This document shows, piece by piece, positions 47,600 through 60,703 of a DNA stretch of 64,000 bases. The stretch is from NCBI GenBank assembly GCA_037903475.1, contig JBAJFG010000086.1:434001-498000 (forward strand), written 5' to 3'. Position numbers and translations under genes: made by a program. Under the pieces are notes generated by a model that worked only from the letters and a program-made list of their open reading frames with translations, had not been told where the DNA came from and searched no databases. Source of the stretch: Ancylostoma caninum (lineage: Eukaryota > Nematoda > Chromadorea > Rhabditida > Ancylostomatidae). Position 1 is the stretch's first letter. Every line of letters begins with the position of its first letter.

Positions 47600-50500
47600 A
47601 GCAAATAGGAAATGTGGTTAAGAGGTGCTAGGCAGAGGATTACTGGATGAGGAGGAAAAATGAGGAGAATTGAGGATAAATTGCACTTATCCGGATGATT
47701 TCTACGGAATCCTGGAGCAGTCACACCAGAAATGGTTCAACTCTGATCAAATAGGATTTTCTTCAAAGCTCTCACTTCCCTGAGTATTACTTCCATCAAT
47801 CCAGCAAAAAAAACCAGGATCTCTCACTGCACATTTACTTAACCTAGCGTCTATGCAGTAACAGTAAGTAATCGCTGAGTATTTAGGTAAACTAAAGTAA
47901 ATAATCCATGAGAACCAAGAAATCCCAGGAAAACCTATGTCTACTGCAATTCTCAGAATCCTGGAAGTTCTTGTATCCACAACCAGCCACTGACAATGGG
48001 TGTTCGTGGATGATGGATGGCACGTCTTCTTGAGTGGAAGTGGCCCAGCAGTGATGGACCAGAGGTTATGGGGACACTTGCCGCAGTACTGTTGATAATA
48101 CAGCTTATTTACTTATTTACATCCCTTTCCACTCATTTACTCATTCATTAACTTACTTTGTTCTACTTTGCATTAAAAAAACCCTAGAATAAAAGAACAA
48201 TCGCACTGGCAACCTTACTTCAGTCAGTGGTACTGGCATGGATTCTGGAGATGAATATTAGTCCTATTCAGCGGTAAATAAACAAACGAATAAGTAAGCA
48301 AGCCAGGGTAATAGATTAGGGTAAATGATAATCAAATAATATTAACAATCAAAGTAATAAATCAAGCTAATAAACTAGATTGAGCTCTAACGAAGGTACT
48401 ACATTACACGACGTGAGAAATCCCGAGAAATCAACAAAACTCCAGCAAAAATGAGACTCAGAGAGAAAAATATAGTAAATAAGTAGATATATTTTAAATT
48501 ATTGATTGATAAATAAGTATGAAATCTGGGAAGGAGATTAACGCGACCTTACAGTAAATTTACAGCAAACCCTAAAAGTTTGCAAAGGCCCAAAGTGGAA
48601 AAAAATTCGGAATCCAAGAACAGGGAGGGAATAAGAAAGAGAAAATTCGATATGGATTCACAACAACAAGTTCTTGAGTCGATAAAATATCTTAAATCCA
48701 CAGTAAAACCCCTTTAAGACACCGCCATGTAGGATACTGCTCTTGACTCCTGGTCTCAAGATCCGCTAAAATCACCATAATCATTAGACCAAATTATTGG
48801 ACCAATGGGCCGAACGCAATCTTGAACCGACCAATCAAATGACCCCGAGCAACTGAACTCGAATACCGATCTCAAGATAATTTTTGAGTCTAAACTTCTT
48901 CAAACCAACCCCGTCAATACCGTGGCCTGAGGTGTTATTTGAAACGAAATTAGAAGCTTTGTTTTAATTCTATTTTAAACACGATTCTTGTATGTATATT
49001 TGGAGGTCGGGGGCTTTCAAATGTTGATTTCAAGATCTAATTTTGCCGGGTGCCAATGATCCTATTTTTGACGACTTTTGGGAGAAGAACTGTGGTGTGT
49101 TTCACCGAGAAACATAGTTGTGAAGATATTAGAGAAAGAGAGAACACGAGAAATAGTGTCGTATTCGGAGAGGCTGGTGAGAAATGCAAGTCATAGGCAC
49201 AGCTAGTCAACTATCGTCGTTTTTGAAACGGCCCATAGCAGCAAGAAATCTTCAAATGTCACGGAATTCTGAGCAAATATCCTCTATTCTGTTGCAAAGT
49301 CCTCCGTACTGCTCTCTGGATGAATTCTGGATGATTACAAGAGCACATTTACAATATATCATTATACATTATTATATGCAATATATTATTACCTCCTGTT
49401 TATTACAGGTGACAAGAAATTTTTCCACACAAAAAATTGATAGCCACAGCCCTCTCCTCCTACGTAAGAGCCTCTAAAATTAATGGCTATGCCTAGGGTC
49501 ATTAAGATGCTCGCTAAACATGCGCTGTTCACCGTTCTTTGAGGTGTCCATTGCAGTGAAACGGGCTGTAAATGACAGATAACAAGCGCAGTGATTAGCG
49601 AAAATACGAGGCAAAAACCGTTCTGCAAGACGTGTGACGGGCGCAAAGTGCACTGAGAGCTCAGCATGGAACCTTTACCCCTTTTTTTGTAAAATTCCTA
49701 GGACTCGTTAGGTAGTAGAACCTATAAGCGTCCGTTAAAGTGGCTTTGTTACGAGTAAATGACTCAGCACTGCACCTTACGACTTCTCCAGGACAACAGG
49801 GAGAAGAAGCACTATGTCCGGATGAGTCATTCTAGCTCCGGGAATCCAGAAAGGAAAAGAAGGAAATTATGTCCTTTAAATAATCTTCCAAACGCTCTTC
49901 CATCTATCCTGACCTATCTCCACCTAATCTACCCCAGGAACACAACCACTCATTATTTCCACCATTCCAGGATATCTCGGCTGAGTAAACCTGGACAAAT
50001 CCCAGCTAGTAAACCGGCTATTATGTATGTTTACTCAACGGCATTTAGCAAATCGCCTAAGCCTCATTCCGCCCCAGATCCAGGCTTTGTTTATGCTATT
50101 GTCCTACGAGGTGTCAGCTGAAAACACCGAGCCGACGACAGCAGCCTTTACCAGGAGGTGCTCTCATACCCTCGTAGGGTGCTGCACCTGGGAATATGGC
50201 CTCTTAGAGGAGGTGGTCCTTGAACACGAGGAAGTCACCATAAGTACGAAGCCATAAAGGTAGCCCTTTCAAGGATATTGGAACACTTGGGGCTTCACAT
50301 GATCACTGATATACTAGTAAAAATGCAGGAAAATGTAGAATTATTGTCTGCTGACAGGGTAGCGGAGAGATAAGCCCCGCATGACCGCGTTATCGCTGCG
50401 GGTAGAACTCTGCACGTGTGTGTTGGTGTACAGTGAAAAAGAGTAAACATAAGGTTTTTATTAGAATAATTCAAAGGAAACCCTCTCAAAGATCTCGTGG

Positions 50501-52470
50501 ACAATGGTGAGTGACGTATAGCACGATTGCTCTCGAGGGTAGATCCAGTAAAAACTATCCAGACAAACTAGGAGCTCGGAATTAAGTTTCCAGGAAGAGT
50601 TCCTGGGTCTAACAGCTGGTTACGAACTGTAGCGTAGAGATCAAGCAGGGGCAAAAGCTACGAAACCTTGGAAAGACAAAATTAGCCAGAAATCAAGAAG
50701 CAATTGTAAGTTTGTGATTGTTTCATGGATTTTGACAAAACTGTTCTGAAAAATTCCTAGGCTTACCAGTTACCCTGCACAGTTTTGTGGCTCCGGTACT
50801 ATTTAAGCATAAGATAGTGGTAATTTTCAATAGTAATTTGGTACAGTGAAAATAATACGCGGTATACGCAAATAATATATATTATATTATATTATATAGT
50901 CAAATAATATATATAATATATAATATAATATATAGTACATACAATATAGTCCGCTCCAAAAGCGGCAATAGTTGAGTAACCGTGCGGATGACCTGCTTTT
51001 CTCTCATACCTCTTCAATTGATGCACACTTTCCCGCATTCTTTTTCTCTCTGCTGTCTTCCCAGCTAATGTCCATGGTGAAACGCACTATATATGCGCAG
51101 TGTAATAGTACTACTTTCAAATAATAGTAGTAAAATTTCTTAAGGACGATTTATATTTCGAGTGGAATATGCTGAAATAAGTGAAGTGAGGAAGCTTATG
51201 GAAATAGAGTTATTTAATGATTACATAAGTAAAAAATGAATAAATAATAAATAAATAAGCAGATAAATAAAAACCCAATTCCCCACCAGAAGAGTTATTG
51301 TTTTTCGCTCTCAAAAGCTTTTCTTAATGAAATTTTACTTCCGGGAAGCTAGGAATGGATTAGCGCGGATAAGCACCATGACCTACTTAATCAATTAAAA
51401 GAAAACATCTTAGCGGCTCACACTACACTCTCATTAGGCCTAACCAGCTCATTCACAGCTATTTCAGAGCTCAGTAAGCCTGATAACACCTATATCCAAG
51501 CTAAGCACGTAGGTCAATGTACATAGATGAACTATCCAGAAATTCCAGCTATTTGGGCTCAAGCCGGATGTTCTTTACTCTTCTAAGGAAACAAACAACT
51601 ATCAGGTTTCTGTGAAAAATATCAAAAATAGCATCCGGAAGGGGCATTTTTCGTGGATTACGCTTGAATGGCCGATAAATACCCGTTACAAAGAATGTTC
51701 GGCTGAAAATTTGGAGGAGATGCGGGAGAACAAGATGGACAGACATTGCCATAGAATATTATCATGTTACTTTGTATATACAGTACGATATATTTCAAAT
51801 AATACACATTATATTGTATAAATTTTACATGGTAGGATAATGTATAACAAGTACCTACGTACGTAGTTGAAGATCCAGCTTCAAAACACCTGGTTCTCAA
51901 CCTGCATCACACATAATCGTATCAAAAACTACTTATGAATTATACCACCTCGCTTACTCTGCAATTACGTTGCTGTATAAGCTGCCTGGTTACTGAGTCA
52001 TGGATGAGGCTACACTGATGCTCTTGGGAAAACAAATGAAGTTCTGCCAAATCTGCTGGTAAATTCTAGCCAAAATCCTAGGCCTCCACGACCAATAGGC
52101 ACGCAACCGAGTTCCGAGAAAGCATTATACTCAGAATGCATTCTCCCAAAGAGTACATGCTCGTTAACGGAATCCAAGAACCAAAAATGGCAGCATGACT
52201 ATCCAGGCGCGTAATTCTTGTTCATTAGGGGCTCTAGAAGATGCTTCATTTTGCGTGGACAACGTTAAAAGAGAACCAGAAAAAAAGGAGTTCCATAGGG
52301 TCCATAAAACCAAGGAAAGCCAGAAACGTCTGGATTATGAGTTGGCGTGTACTATTAACATAACGAAATTAGAATAAGTAGATCAATAAATATTGAAGAA
52401 AGGGAAAAGAAACAACAAAGTAAAGCGAAAAAAAATGAAAATGAATAGAAATAATGAGCACATAGAACGA
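47600..52470. other. No proven gene
   Basis: Weak items: a short exon-like segment at 49409-49465 (TTACAG acceptor, GTAAGA donor); on the minus strand, an ATG behind a CATTTACAG at about 49545 opening MDTSKNGEQRMFSEHLNDPR to a stop; AAAT-type runs near 51240; and an ATATAT tract at 50870-50945. Confidence 0.25.
50870..50947. repeat. ATAT-rich palindromic tract
   Basis: AATAATATATATTATATTAT and similar words form a self-complementary stretch of about 75 bp. Confidence 0.6.
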
Positions 52471-52475
52471 CGCAT

Positions 52476-53115
52476 TCAGTGCTGTTCCTGGACGGACGCA
52501 CGCACACAGCTAATAAGCTTATGTATTAGTCAGATATAAGCGCTGTTTATACTGATCGCTAACGTGCGTTAGACGCGCGATTACATGATGAGCAATGAGC
52601 GGAGACGCACACTTGACGCAGTTCAGACGAAGTTAAAGGGTAATTTGTCCTTGATGCGTGCGTTCGACGCGCGTGCGTCCGTATGATAAAGGAGGGGCCC
52701 TGTCGTAGCCCTGACGCACCTTGGACGCAGGTGAGACGCACGCGTTCAGAGCTTCATGGTATTGTATTCAAACAGAACATATCGAGATGACCTGGCTTCA
52801 TCGAAAATCGAGTCTCTCAAGTAGATCTATGCGTTTTACGCGCGTCAAACGCAAGCATCCAACTGCGAGGGATTTTCTATCAATGCCGGTCAACGCGGCA
52901 CACACACCCTCAATGAAAAGTGCTTGCGAGCGCTGCAAGGATCCATGCGCGTGTGTCTGAGCTGCGTCAGCGATGCGACTAGCTTCATCACAAAGACGCA
53001 TCATATGGACGCACACACGTCAAACGCATGCATCCAGTATAAAATGCTCAATTTCAGAATGGTGAGTGCGTCTGACGTGCGACTCATGCACGTGTATGGC
53101 ATAAATTACTCTTGA
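52476..53115. repeat. Compound block of GACGCA-family elements
   Basis: Several termini occur in tandem and inverted order (GATGCGTGCGTTCGACGC near 52653, CGTCAAACGCATGCATCCAG near 53015, CGTGTATGGCATAAATTACTC near 53090). Its first part, from GTGCTGTTCCTGGACGG, is duplicated at 55564. Confidence 0.6.
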
Positions 53116-53867
53116 TGGGATGATGGGTAAGGACCAGCGCGTCCGTATAATCGTAGAGCACACATCCAGAAAAAGAGCAACTGGCAACTGGTAACCAAAA
53201 GATAGTGGAGAAGGAACACGTACAATAAACAGCGGTATACATATGTGCTATTTTTCCAGAAATTCTCCTGAATTTACTAGTTCCCCGGAGATCCTCCTGG
53301 ATTTTTTCTTTCAACTTTCCATGATGTCACTTCAAAGCAGCATATTGGTCACATTTGAGAACGTGTTTACCCAGAATTATATTTAGAAAAAGCCTCTCAT
53401 TAGGCAAACAGCTTCACAGGTGACTCAACAACAAGAATTCACTCAAATGGCAGATACTCAGCGAAAAGAGTGAAGAAAGGCACTGAACATATTGCCAATG
53501 CCAACTTTTTCGTCCATTTTGTACCGAACTCCTGCTCTAATTTTAGCTAATGCATCCGGAAACATCCGGATGACGACAAATTCACTGCCAAATATGTTTG
53601 TTCAGTGTAGAAACTCATTGTTTCACATGTCCCTGATCAGCTGAGCCTCGAATATTCCACATGTGACGTGTTTCGGATACATGCGGGAGCATATTTTATG
53701 TGCATACATAGAGCGAACGTTGGCTAAATTTAGGTAATCATGCCCTTCATGGATTGGGTAGTCCAGAAAAAGGTTGTTTTCTATTCATACGCCTAAATTC
53801 ACTGAATTCTCTGCACATTCATGCATGTAAAGAGGGGGTTAGTACGATTTCTAGATAAGAAAATGTT

Positions 53868-53905
53868 TAAATGAATGAATGAATGAATGAATGAATGAAT
53901 GAATG
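53868..53905 (+). repeat. (GAAT)n microsatellite
   Basis: About nine GAAT units lie directly beside the inverted repeat at 53906. Confidence 0.9.
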
Positions 53906-54024
53906 GGGCCGCATGCATCACTAAGATTACCCAGGGTAAACGCATCAATGTCACAAAACGTACACATCGTTGATGTGTGCATAGGCATGCTTACCCTGGG
54001 TAATCTCAATGACGCATTCAGGCC
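53906..54024. mobile_element. GATTACCC-family inverted repeat, best copy
   Basis: GCATCACTAAGATTACCCAG at the left and TACCCTGGGTAATCTCAATG with GACGCATTCAGGCC at the right form nearly perfect inverted ends on a 119-bp element. Confidence 0.75.
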
Positions 54025-54029
54025 ACGAA

Positions 54030-54100
54030 TGAATAATAAATAGTTAAATAAATAAACAAATAAGTAAATAAATAAATAAACAAATGAATAAATAAATAAA
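54030..54100 (+). repeat. (AAAT)n-type run
   Basis: AATAAATAAACAAATAAGTA units follow the element at 53906. Confidence 0.8.
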
Positions 54101-55563
54101 TGCACAGTGAATGGAAAAGGAGTGCAGTACCTGGCCCGAAATTGTCACTGAAAGGTTGGGTACCTCTTACCATGTTTGTGATTACCCTGGGGAAACAGCT
54201 GCGTACGGAAAACGACGCATTCGGGCAAACAGATCCATGGCCGCCAGGTAAAGGGGAAATTTGGGTAAGTCAACACGCCTAACATGGGTAATCTCAGTGG
54301 TGGTCTTGGAAAATGAGCTTATTTTCGCTCGCCAACATTTAATTTTCACATGAATTATTGGTTTTTTTTTTCAATTTCTTGGGAATTTCTCAACCTAAAT
54401 CAAAACAAAAAGGCAACTCTGAGATAAATATGCAGAAAATGTCGGGAATTCCGCAGAACAATACGAAAGAAAAGTGGGCAGATGAGAGAAAATCGGTCAC
54501 TGTGACTATATAACATCCCCTGCGAATTTTCCGTGAAGAAAGAGCAAAATGTTACCAGCAAATCCTTAGAATTACCACATGAATAAGCGACATCTATGTA
54601 TTCCTTAGACGAGTAGTTATCCTTTTCAGTACAGCCCAAGGAAAATAGAACCTCACGGAGTCTCTAAAGAACCGCAGTGCAGCACTTAAAGTCCTACATC
54701 CACTAATATGTGGATTATATTCGCTAGTGGGCGCCCAATTCCACGAAGAGTTTACTAAAAGCCGACAAACTTCATTGTTCAGTATGAGTCAGGTTACTCC
54801 TGCAGTCCAGGTGGTCTCAGGATGAACTGCAAGGGATTAGCATGCACTTGGAACCATTCCTGACTCCGCACAATTTGCACATTGCAAGTGTCATTGACAT
54901 CAATCCAAAATCTGATTTATTGCAGGTTTTTTAGTTTCTCCAGAGATTCCACGAAAAATGAGATTTCAAATAACAAAAACAAACAAGTTGAAGAGTTTTG
55001 AAATGCAGAACAAACGAGCGGCAGGAAAAGGACAATTTCCGCTTCTTGCCGAGTTCTAGAAAATGTGGTGCATTTATGATGCGGAGGCAGTATTTCGTGG
55101 GAGAGTGCAGTGGCAGTGATTGAGGCAATTTAGGAGCCCAATCAGGACCGAAAGATGATGATATATTCAGCGCATAATGCAAAAAAAGCCAATCTCTATC
55201 AAACATAGCAAAATTCAGTGGACTGGACCTGCTCGCACGCACCGCGCCATCTGCGCCTTTTTGTACTCTGATTGTCTGCGCCTCTGCATATTGCATTGCT
55301 ATCATCGTTCTCCCACATCAATCAATATTTTAGTTTGGGCACGTGCGAATGCCTTTGCTGCGCTGGAACCTCCTATGCCTGTGTTCTCCTTGACCCAATT
55401 CATTCTCGTAGGAGCAAAAAAAAACAGAAAAAAAAAGAGGAAAAAGATGAAAAGGAAGAAATTCTTATAAAAATTCTGTTACTCAAGTTTGTTTTGATTT
55501 ATTGTTTCATGGAAAAAGTAACACAAGGATAAGTTTGACCCCTTTGATGCAACTAAGAACAAG

Positions 55564-56045
55564 CAGTGCTGTTCCTGAACGGACGCACGCACACAGATCA
55601 CAAGCCTATGAATTAGTCAAATATAAGCGTTATTTTGAACGTACTGAACGCGTGCGTGCGGCAGATGCGCGACTGTACGACGAACAATAAGCTGAGACGC
55701 ATTCCTGACGCAGTCAAAACGAAAGTAAAGAGTAATTTCTACTAGATGCGTGCGTTGTACGCACGTGAAGCTGCATGATGAAGTATAGCAAGTTCGGTCG
55801 TAGCCGTGACGCAGTTCAGACGCGGGTGAAACGCAAGTGATTGTGATCTAACGGAGGCTACGCAGTATTTTCACTCGCAAACAGATGCGTGCCTTTGACG
55901 AGCGACTGACGCACGCACATACGTAGTATGGATTGACCTTAAGATGTCAGTTGTAGCTACTTTATGCGAACATGAAAACAGCAGTCATGTGAGCTCGTTC
56001 ACATATTCCCATACGCCTGACGCACGCACAAATCTCCTATAAATT
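55564..56045. repeat. Second GACGCA block, partly duplicated from 52476
   Basis: GTGCTGTTCCTGAACGGACG ... ATTAGTCAAATATAAGCG matches 52479-52545 closely. Further inverted GACGCA/TGCGTC termini follow, and a short related stretch lies at 56140-56185. Confidence 0.6.
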
Positions 56046-56587
56046 GCTCTATTCGTGAAGACAACAAAGAACGTGCTCTACCAATGGCAATAACCACTAT
56101 TCCTTAGAATGTCCAATACGAATATCTTTGCGATGTCACAGAGTGACGTACGCACGACGCACGGACGCACAAAGGCGCAGACACAGAGAACGCGAACTTT
56201 TGCCCATTATTTCCACGATTTTTGTAAATCCAACGTGTTTTCCGTGTTTACACATGATCCCTAGGATTATCAACATAAAAGGAACACGTGTAAACATGTT
56301 TGTACAAGAGTTTACTACGTTATGATAGGGATTAAGACATGTTTTGCCAAATACGGTCCCAGACGGATTTTAGGCTAAATTTTACAAGGTGCATACGTCT
56401 AATTAGAATAAATTCCCCTTTCAACAACATTGTGATATCGGAGTGCGGCGGAAGCGCCTGCGGTTGCGTGCGTGCGGTCCAATTCAAGTTTCGGCTAAAT
56501 GTTCGTCAATTACGAGAAAATTGCTTGAAAATTCCCGTATTTGTTCGGATCCAGCACGAGCTCATCAGGTTCACCTTAGAGCAAACA

Positions 56588-56649
56588 ACCCAGGTGCCAT
56601 GCCGCGCCGCAGTCCCGCCCCTTGCACACTGCCGTTTGGAGTTCCCCTG
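56588..56649. repeat. Half copy of the CAGGG MITE family
   Basis: CCGCCCCTTGCACACTGCCG followed by TTTGGAGTTCCCCTG is the right end; the left end is missing. Confidence 0.6.
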
Positions 56650-57337
56650 CTTTCCGAATGTTATTTCAATTTTCGCTTCGTTCGTTGTGTTTATTCACAA
56701 GATTTTGGAATTCCCTTCTCTTATTCTTATCCTTATCCTTTCCATGAAAAATTTCAAAAGTAAGTGTTAGATCCTTTCGTGACGCATCAAAAGGAAAATG
56801 GGGCGGAGTCACTGCTGCACGATTGGTGGACGCAAACGCCAATTCCGCCCATTGGTGTGAACTCGTCCTCGGTTCGTGTTTAAGCTTGTAGATATATTTA
56901 TAGTGCAGCCATACGTAAGTGACGAGCGAGTTGGTGTAAAAATTGTGCAGAGAAATTACAAAATAACGTTATTAGATGATTATTTCAAAATTTAACTGGT
57001 TAGAACAAATGGTCAGATAATCACAGCGATAAAAATAAAGAATTATAGGTAAGCCAAAAAATATAATTAACCCTTATATTATGGAGTTTTTCATGGAAAA
57101 CCAATCCCTTTCCCCCTCTCTCACCGATTTCTGAGCCCGCCACTAGAATGCACCAATCGCCCAACAGCGGTACCGCCCCCAATTCTGCATACTGTCCCAT
57201 CTGATGAAATTCATAATGAAATAGTCTCCATAACATCATAGCAACAGCATTCTACTCTTCTTTTTTTCAGGATAAAAAGCAGAAAACTCTCCGAACTCAT
57301 GGATTTTTGACGTTTGCTGTGATATTTAACTGGAAGA

Positions 57338-57738
57338 ATGAGTTTTATTGACCTATCAAAGGAAAGAGAAGGGGCATCCTGTGGAAAGGGTTCCCTCAAC
57401 AAAAAAAAAACTCTAGACCGCCGTGTGCATCGAAACTCACCGGAAACTATTACAACGTCACCTAAGGTTTGTAAAGCAGCGTTGTTTCCACACCATGTAC
57501 ATCAATCATCGTTTTCGCCAACAATGTCGGTGTCGTAGTGTAAATATCAACGCTAAGGTACCGTTCTTACAAACCTTCTGTAGGTTCTTATGAGAAAAGG
57601 CGCAGTCTGGTGATGTTCGTCAAATCCTCAACGCATGACATCATCTTCGACGCGAATTTATCCTCAGGGAAATTGCTATCCATAACTGGACAGCGAAGCA
57701 TACAAATAAAAGACTTTGAGAGGGGTTTCCGGCGATAA
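57338..57738 (+). CDS. Unidentified two-exon small gene (about 95 residues)
   Basis: A very strong acceptor (CTTTTTTTTCAG, ending at about 57270) lies 68 nt before the ATG. Exon 1 (57338-57470, MSFIDLSKEREGASCGKGSL...) ends at a T|GTAAAG donor in phase 1. Exon 2 (57584-57738) follows a CTGTAG acceptor, reads SYEKRRSLVMFVKSSTHDII... FERGFRR and stops at 57736. The intron is 113 bp. The predicted protein is basic, with no signal peptide or membrane span, and I do not recognise it. A competing frame right after the acceptor (DKKQKTLRTHGFLTF...) is open for 26 codons, and a phase 0 donor three bases earlier would give a short end, so the model is tentative. Confidence 0.4.
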
Positions 57739-57739
57739 G

Positions 57740-60480
57740 AAAGCGCTGTTAGGAGAAACTACAGGTGTATTATAGCCTAAAGTACATAGACAGTGTATCC
57801 GACACAACAAATCCAAGTTCTTCCACATGGATGTGGTCTTTCCAGGAACAGAATGCTACTTTTCAGGAAATGGCATGGAGAAAACAGAATCACACAGTAC
57901 AGAATACTTAATTGGAGTCTATGCAAGGTGAAGACTGCAAAACCGCACATATCAGGACAAATGGACAGATGAAGTGCTAGGGAAAAATCCAGGAATGAAA
58001 GAAAATCAAATAGCTGCAGAAAGCACGTAAATCTGGATGTCATAAGAGTTTTAAGGAGCTTGCATCTCAGGAAATAATTACTTATAGGCTGCATGCCTTA
58101 AACTGTGATTTTACATAATTAGTTTTTCCAAGGTTAAATTTTTTACCATAGAGCATTACTAGAGCTACGTGGGACCGAATAATGTATTAGATACCTACCG
58201 ACTTAGTTGGAATTTGAAAATTCGATTTAGAATAAGTCTGTAGTTCAAATTTTCGGGTGAAACTGGAGCAGTACAATCACTCAGAAATGACAAGGAGGCA
58301 TTCAGAACTATCTCTTCTTCGAATTTTTGAATTCTTCGGATCTAGTCCGGATTGAATGATCAAATGAATTGAGTTTTTCAATTTTTATTCGGTTCTAAGA
58401 ATAAGCATTACCAACAGATTAGTAACGTTTCAAAACAAATATACATTATACATTACATATTATATGTTATATAGTATATATTATATATAAATAATAGTAA
58501 TAATACAGCGAAAAAGCTCTGAATAAGCTCATTACTTTTTTCCCTGTGGTTTATTTAACCATGCATTGTCTATCCTTTTAAAGGGCCCCCGGAGCATACT
58601 AATTAGTAAAATACAGTGAATAAATAATAAATGAATAAATAAACAGGCGAATGAGCTTTTATATCAATAAAATCCCATAAGGTCACTTTCTCCTTCCCCT
58701 CCTCAGTTTGTTATCATATGAAATACCAGTGTAACCTTAAAATCACCCACATCTGCACTATAACTACGAAAGGCACTAAATGCTGATGTCTGAGAGGGAG
58801 CTATACCCTAATCAAGCCAAGTGCCCTGATAAAATGTGATGTTCTTCACTTTTCAGAGGTCTATTTTTGAAATCCATCAAAAAAAATTCACTGCTGATGT
58901 TGAAACATCCAAAACATCCTGGATTTGGTAATCGGAGCTGATCACAATGACCTTCTGTCCCCAGGCAGCTCAATACATATGAGTCACCTATGTTATTAGG
59001 AACTTCTTTGCAGCTCATCAGCACTGCGATGACTCACAAACAGAACCAGGGAACAAAAAGCGGACGGACGCTCGGCGAACAACCCGGAAGACTTAGCACA
59101 GCGTGAAGGTCGTGAACCGGGGAAACTCTAGAGTAGTTCGGGAAACAGGTCAAATCGGACGACATCGCTTTTCTAAGATTTCCGGACATCACATTCCACA
59201 ACTGGGAAAACACCCCGCAGTAAAATAACGTAGTCTAGCTCTCGCAGGGTAGAAAATGACCCGTTGCCTTCTATTTTTTTACTAAACAGGGATCACATCG
59301 TATTAATAACAAATGGTACGGAATCTGTGTTATGTCTAGTGATTATATTTGGATTATATGTGGATTTGCACATAATTACACATCCTGTTGGGCATGAAAC
59401 AGAAATGACGTCCGGTAGACGTCTGCTTCCAGATGATAGCAAAGGATCACACGTCATGATCCAAAAGGCTGAGCTTTTTTTAAGAAGAAAGGTCCGAACG
59501 GTGGCGAAATCAGGAGAAGACACAAGAGTGGTATTTTAGTAGCTAAAAAGCATTATTTCCATGGAAAACATCTATAGAAATTTGTCTTGGACAGATTTGA
59601 CCCAAGGAGAGACACGGTTCGCTAAAAGTCCACCAGCCTACCCTCATACTGTAGAGTGGAACAGATTTTTTTCTTCATGGGACCTGTCTAAGCAAATATT
59701 TACTTCAAAGAGAAAGTAAGAGCCTAGTAGTACCTACCACTGACAGCAGAAGTAGGGGTGGAGAAGGAGTGAGAAAATAAAGTTTGTGTACTCGCCAAAA
59801 AAAAAGAGATTAGCAGCCCTTCAAAGAAAAAAAAAGCATTCTCAAATTATTAATTTTAACCTACATAGATACATAGAAGGAGTAAAAATTAATAAGTTAT
59901 CGATGGGAAAGCTATTGAACTCATAACAATGAAAATTTTCCCCCATAATTTCACATAATTTCACCTCATATGTTGGTATACCAGTATAACATCCCGGCTA
60001 ATTCTCAGCGGCAGGGGAAAACAAAATCTACTGCACATGTCTAGTAATTGTACATCAGATTATTTTAGGTTAAGCCACGCAAAATCTTGTGGTATACGCT
60101 GTTTCTAACAAGATAATGTTTGAGTATTCATGGATGTCGCCCGTTTTTCTCTTCACCCTCTCCAATCTCTGTGAACTTTCCCGCGCTATTCTTCTCCTTC
60201 TGACATTTCTCCAACTCTTTTCCACAGTGAAAGAGGTTATACTCATTCTAATGTGACAAAATGAGCCCGAAATTCCCGTTTTCTTTTTCGTTTTCCCGTC
60301 CAGGCTTTCCATTTTACTTCCATTTTAATCATATATTTCTCGCATTAAACTTCCTGAGCAGATATTAGATCTGAAACTTAACCACTGCATAAATTTGCTA
60401 GTGCAAAATTAGCTGGTTTGCAACAGACCGTGGACTCTGTGGCCTCAATAATCATAACATGACTCATAAAGGATTTTTGT
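57740..60480. other. No supported gene
   Basis: AT-rich. A 91-codon open frame at 59264-59539 has a basic C-terminal half but no splice support. AAAT-type and TATATA tracts lie near 58440-58650. Confidence 0.3.
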
Positions 60481-60482
60481 GC

Positions 60483-60703
60483 CGGAATGTATCACTGAGA
60501 TTACCTGGGTAAAGGTCTACCCAGACTTACCCCCATCCCTCGCGGCCAGCATGTTTACCCATATGTGACTATGTTTAAGACCACATGTCACACGCATCAT
60601 TCAGATTGCTCGAGGTAAACGTGTTAACATCACGCAAACTTACCCATCTATAGTACGGGAGTCAACACGTTTACCCCGGGTGATCTCAATGATGCAGCCA
60701 CGC
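60483..60703. mobile_element. GATTACCC-family inverted repeat, long copy
   Basis: GGAATGTATCACTGAGATTACC at the left and CCGGGTGATCTCAATGATGC at the right are inverted ends. Internal CATCACGCAAACTTACCCAT-like segments are shared with 63565-64000. Confidence 0.65.
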
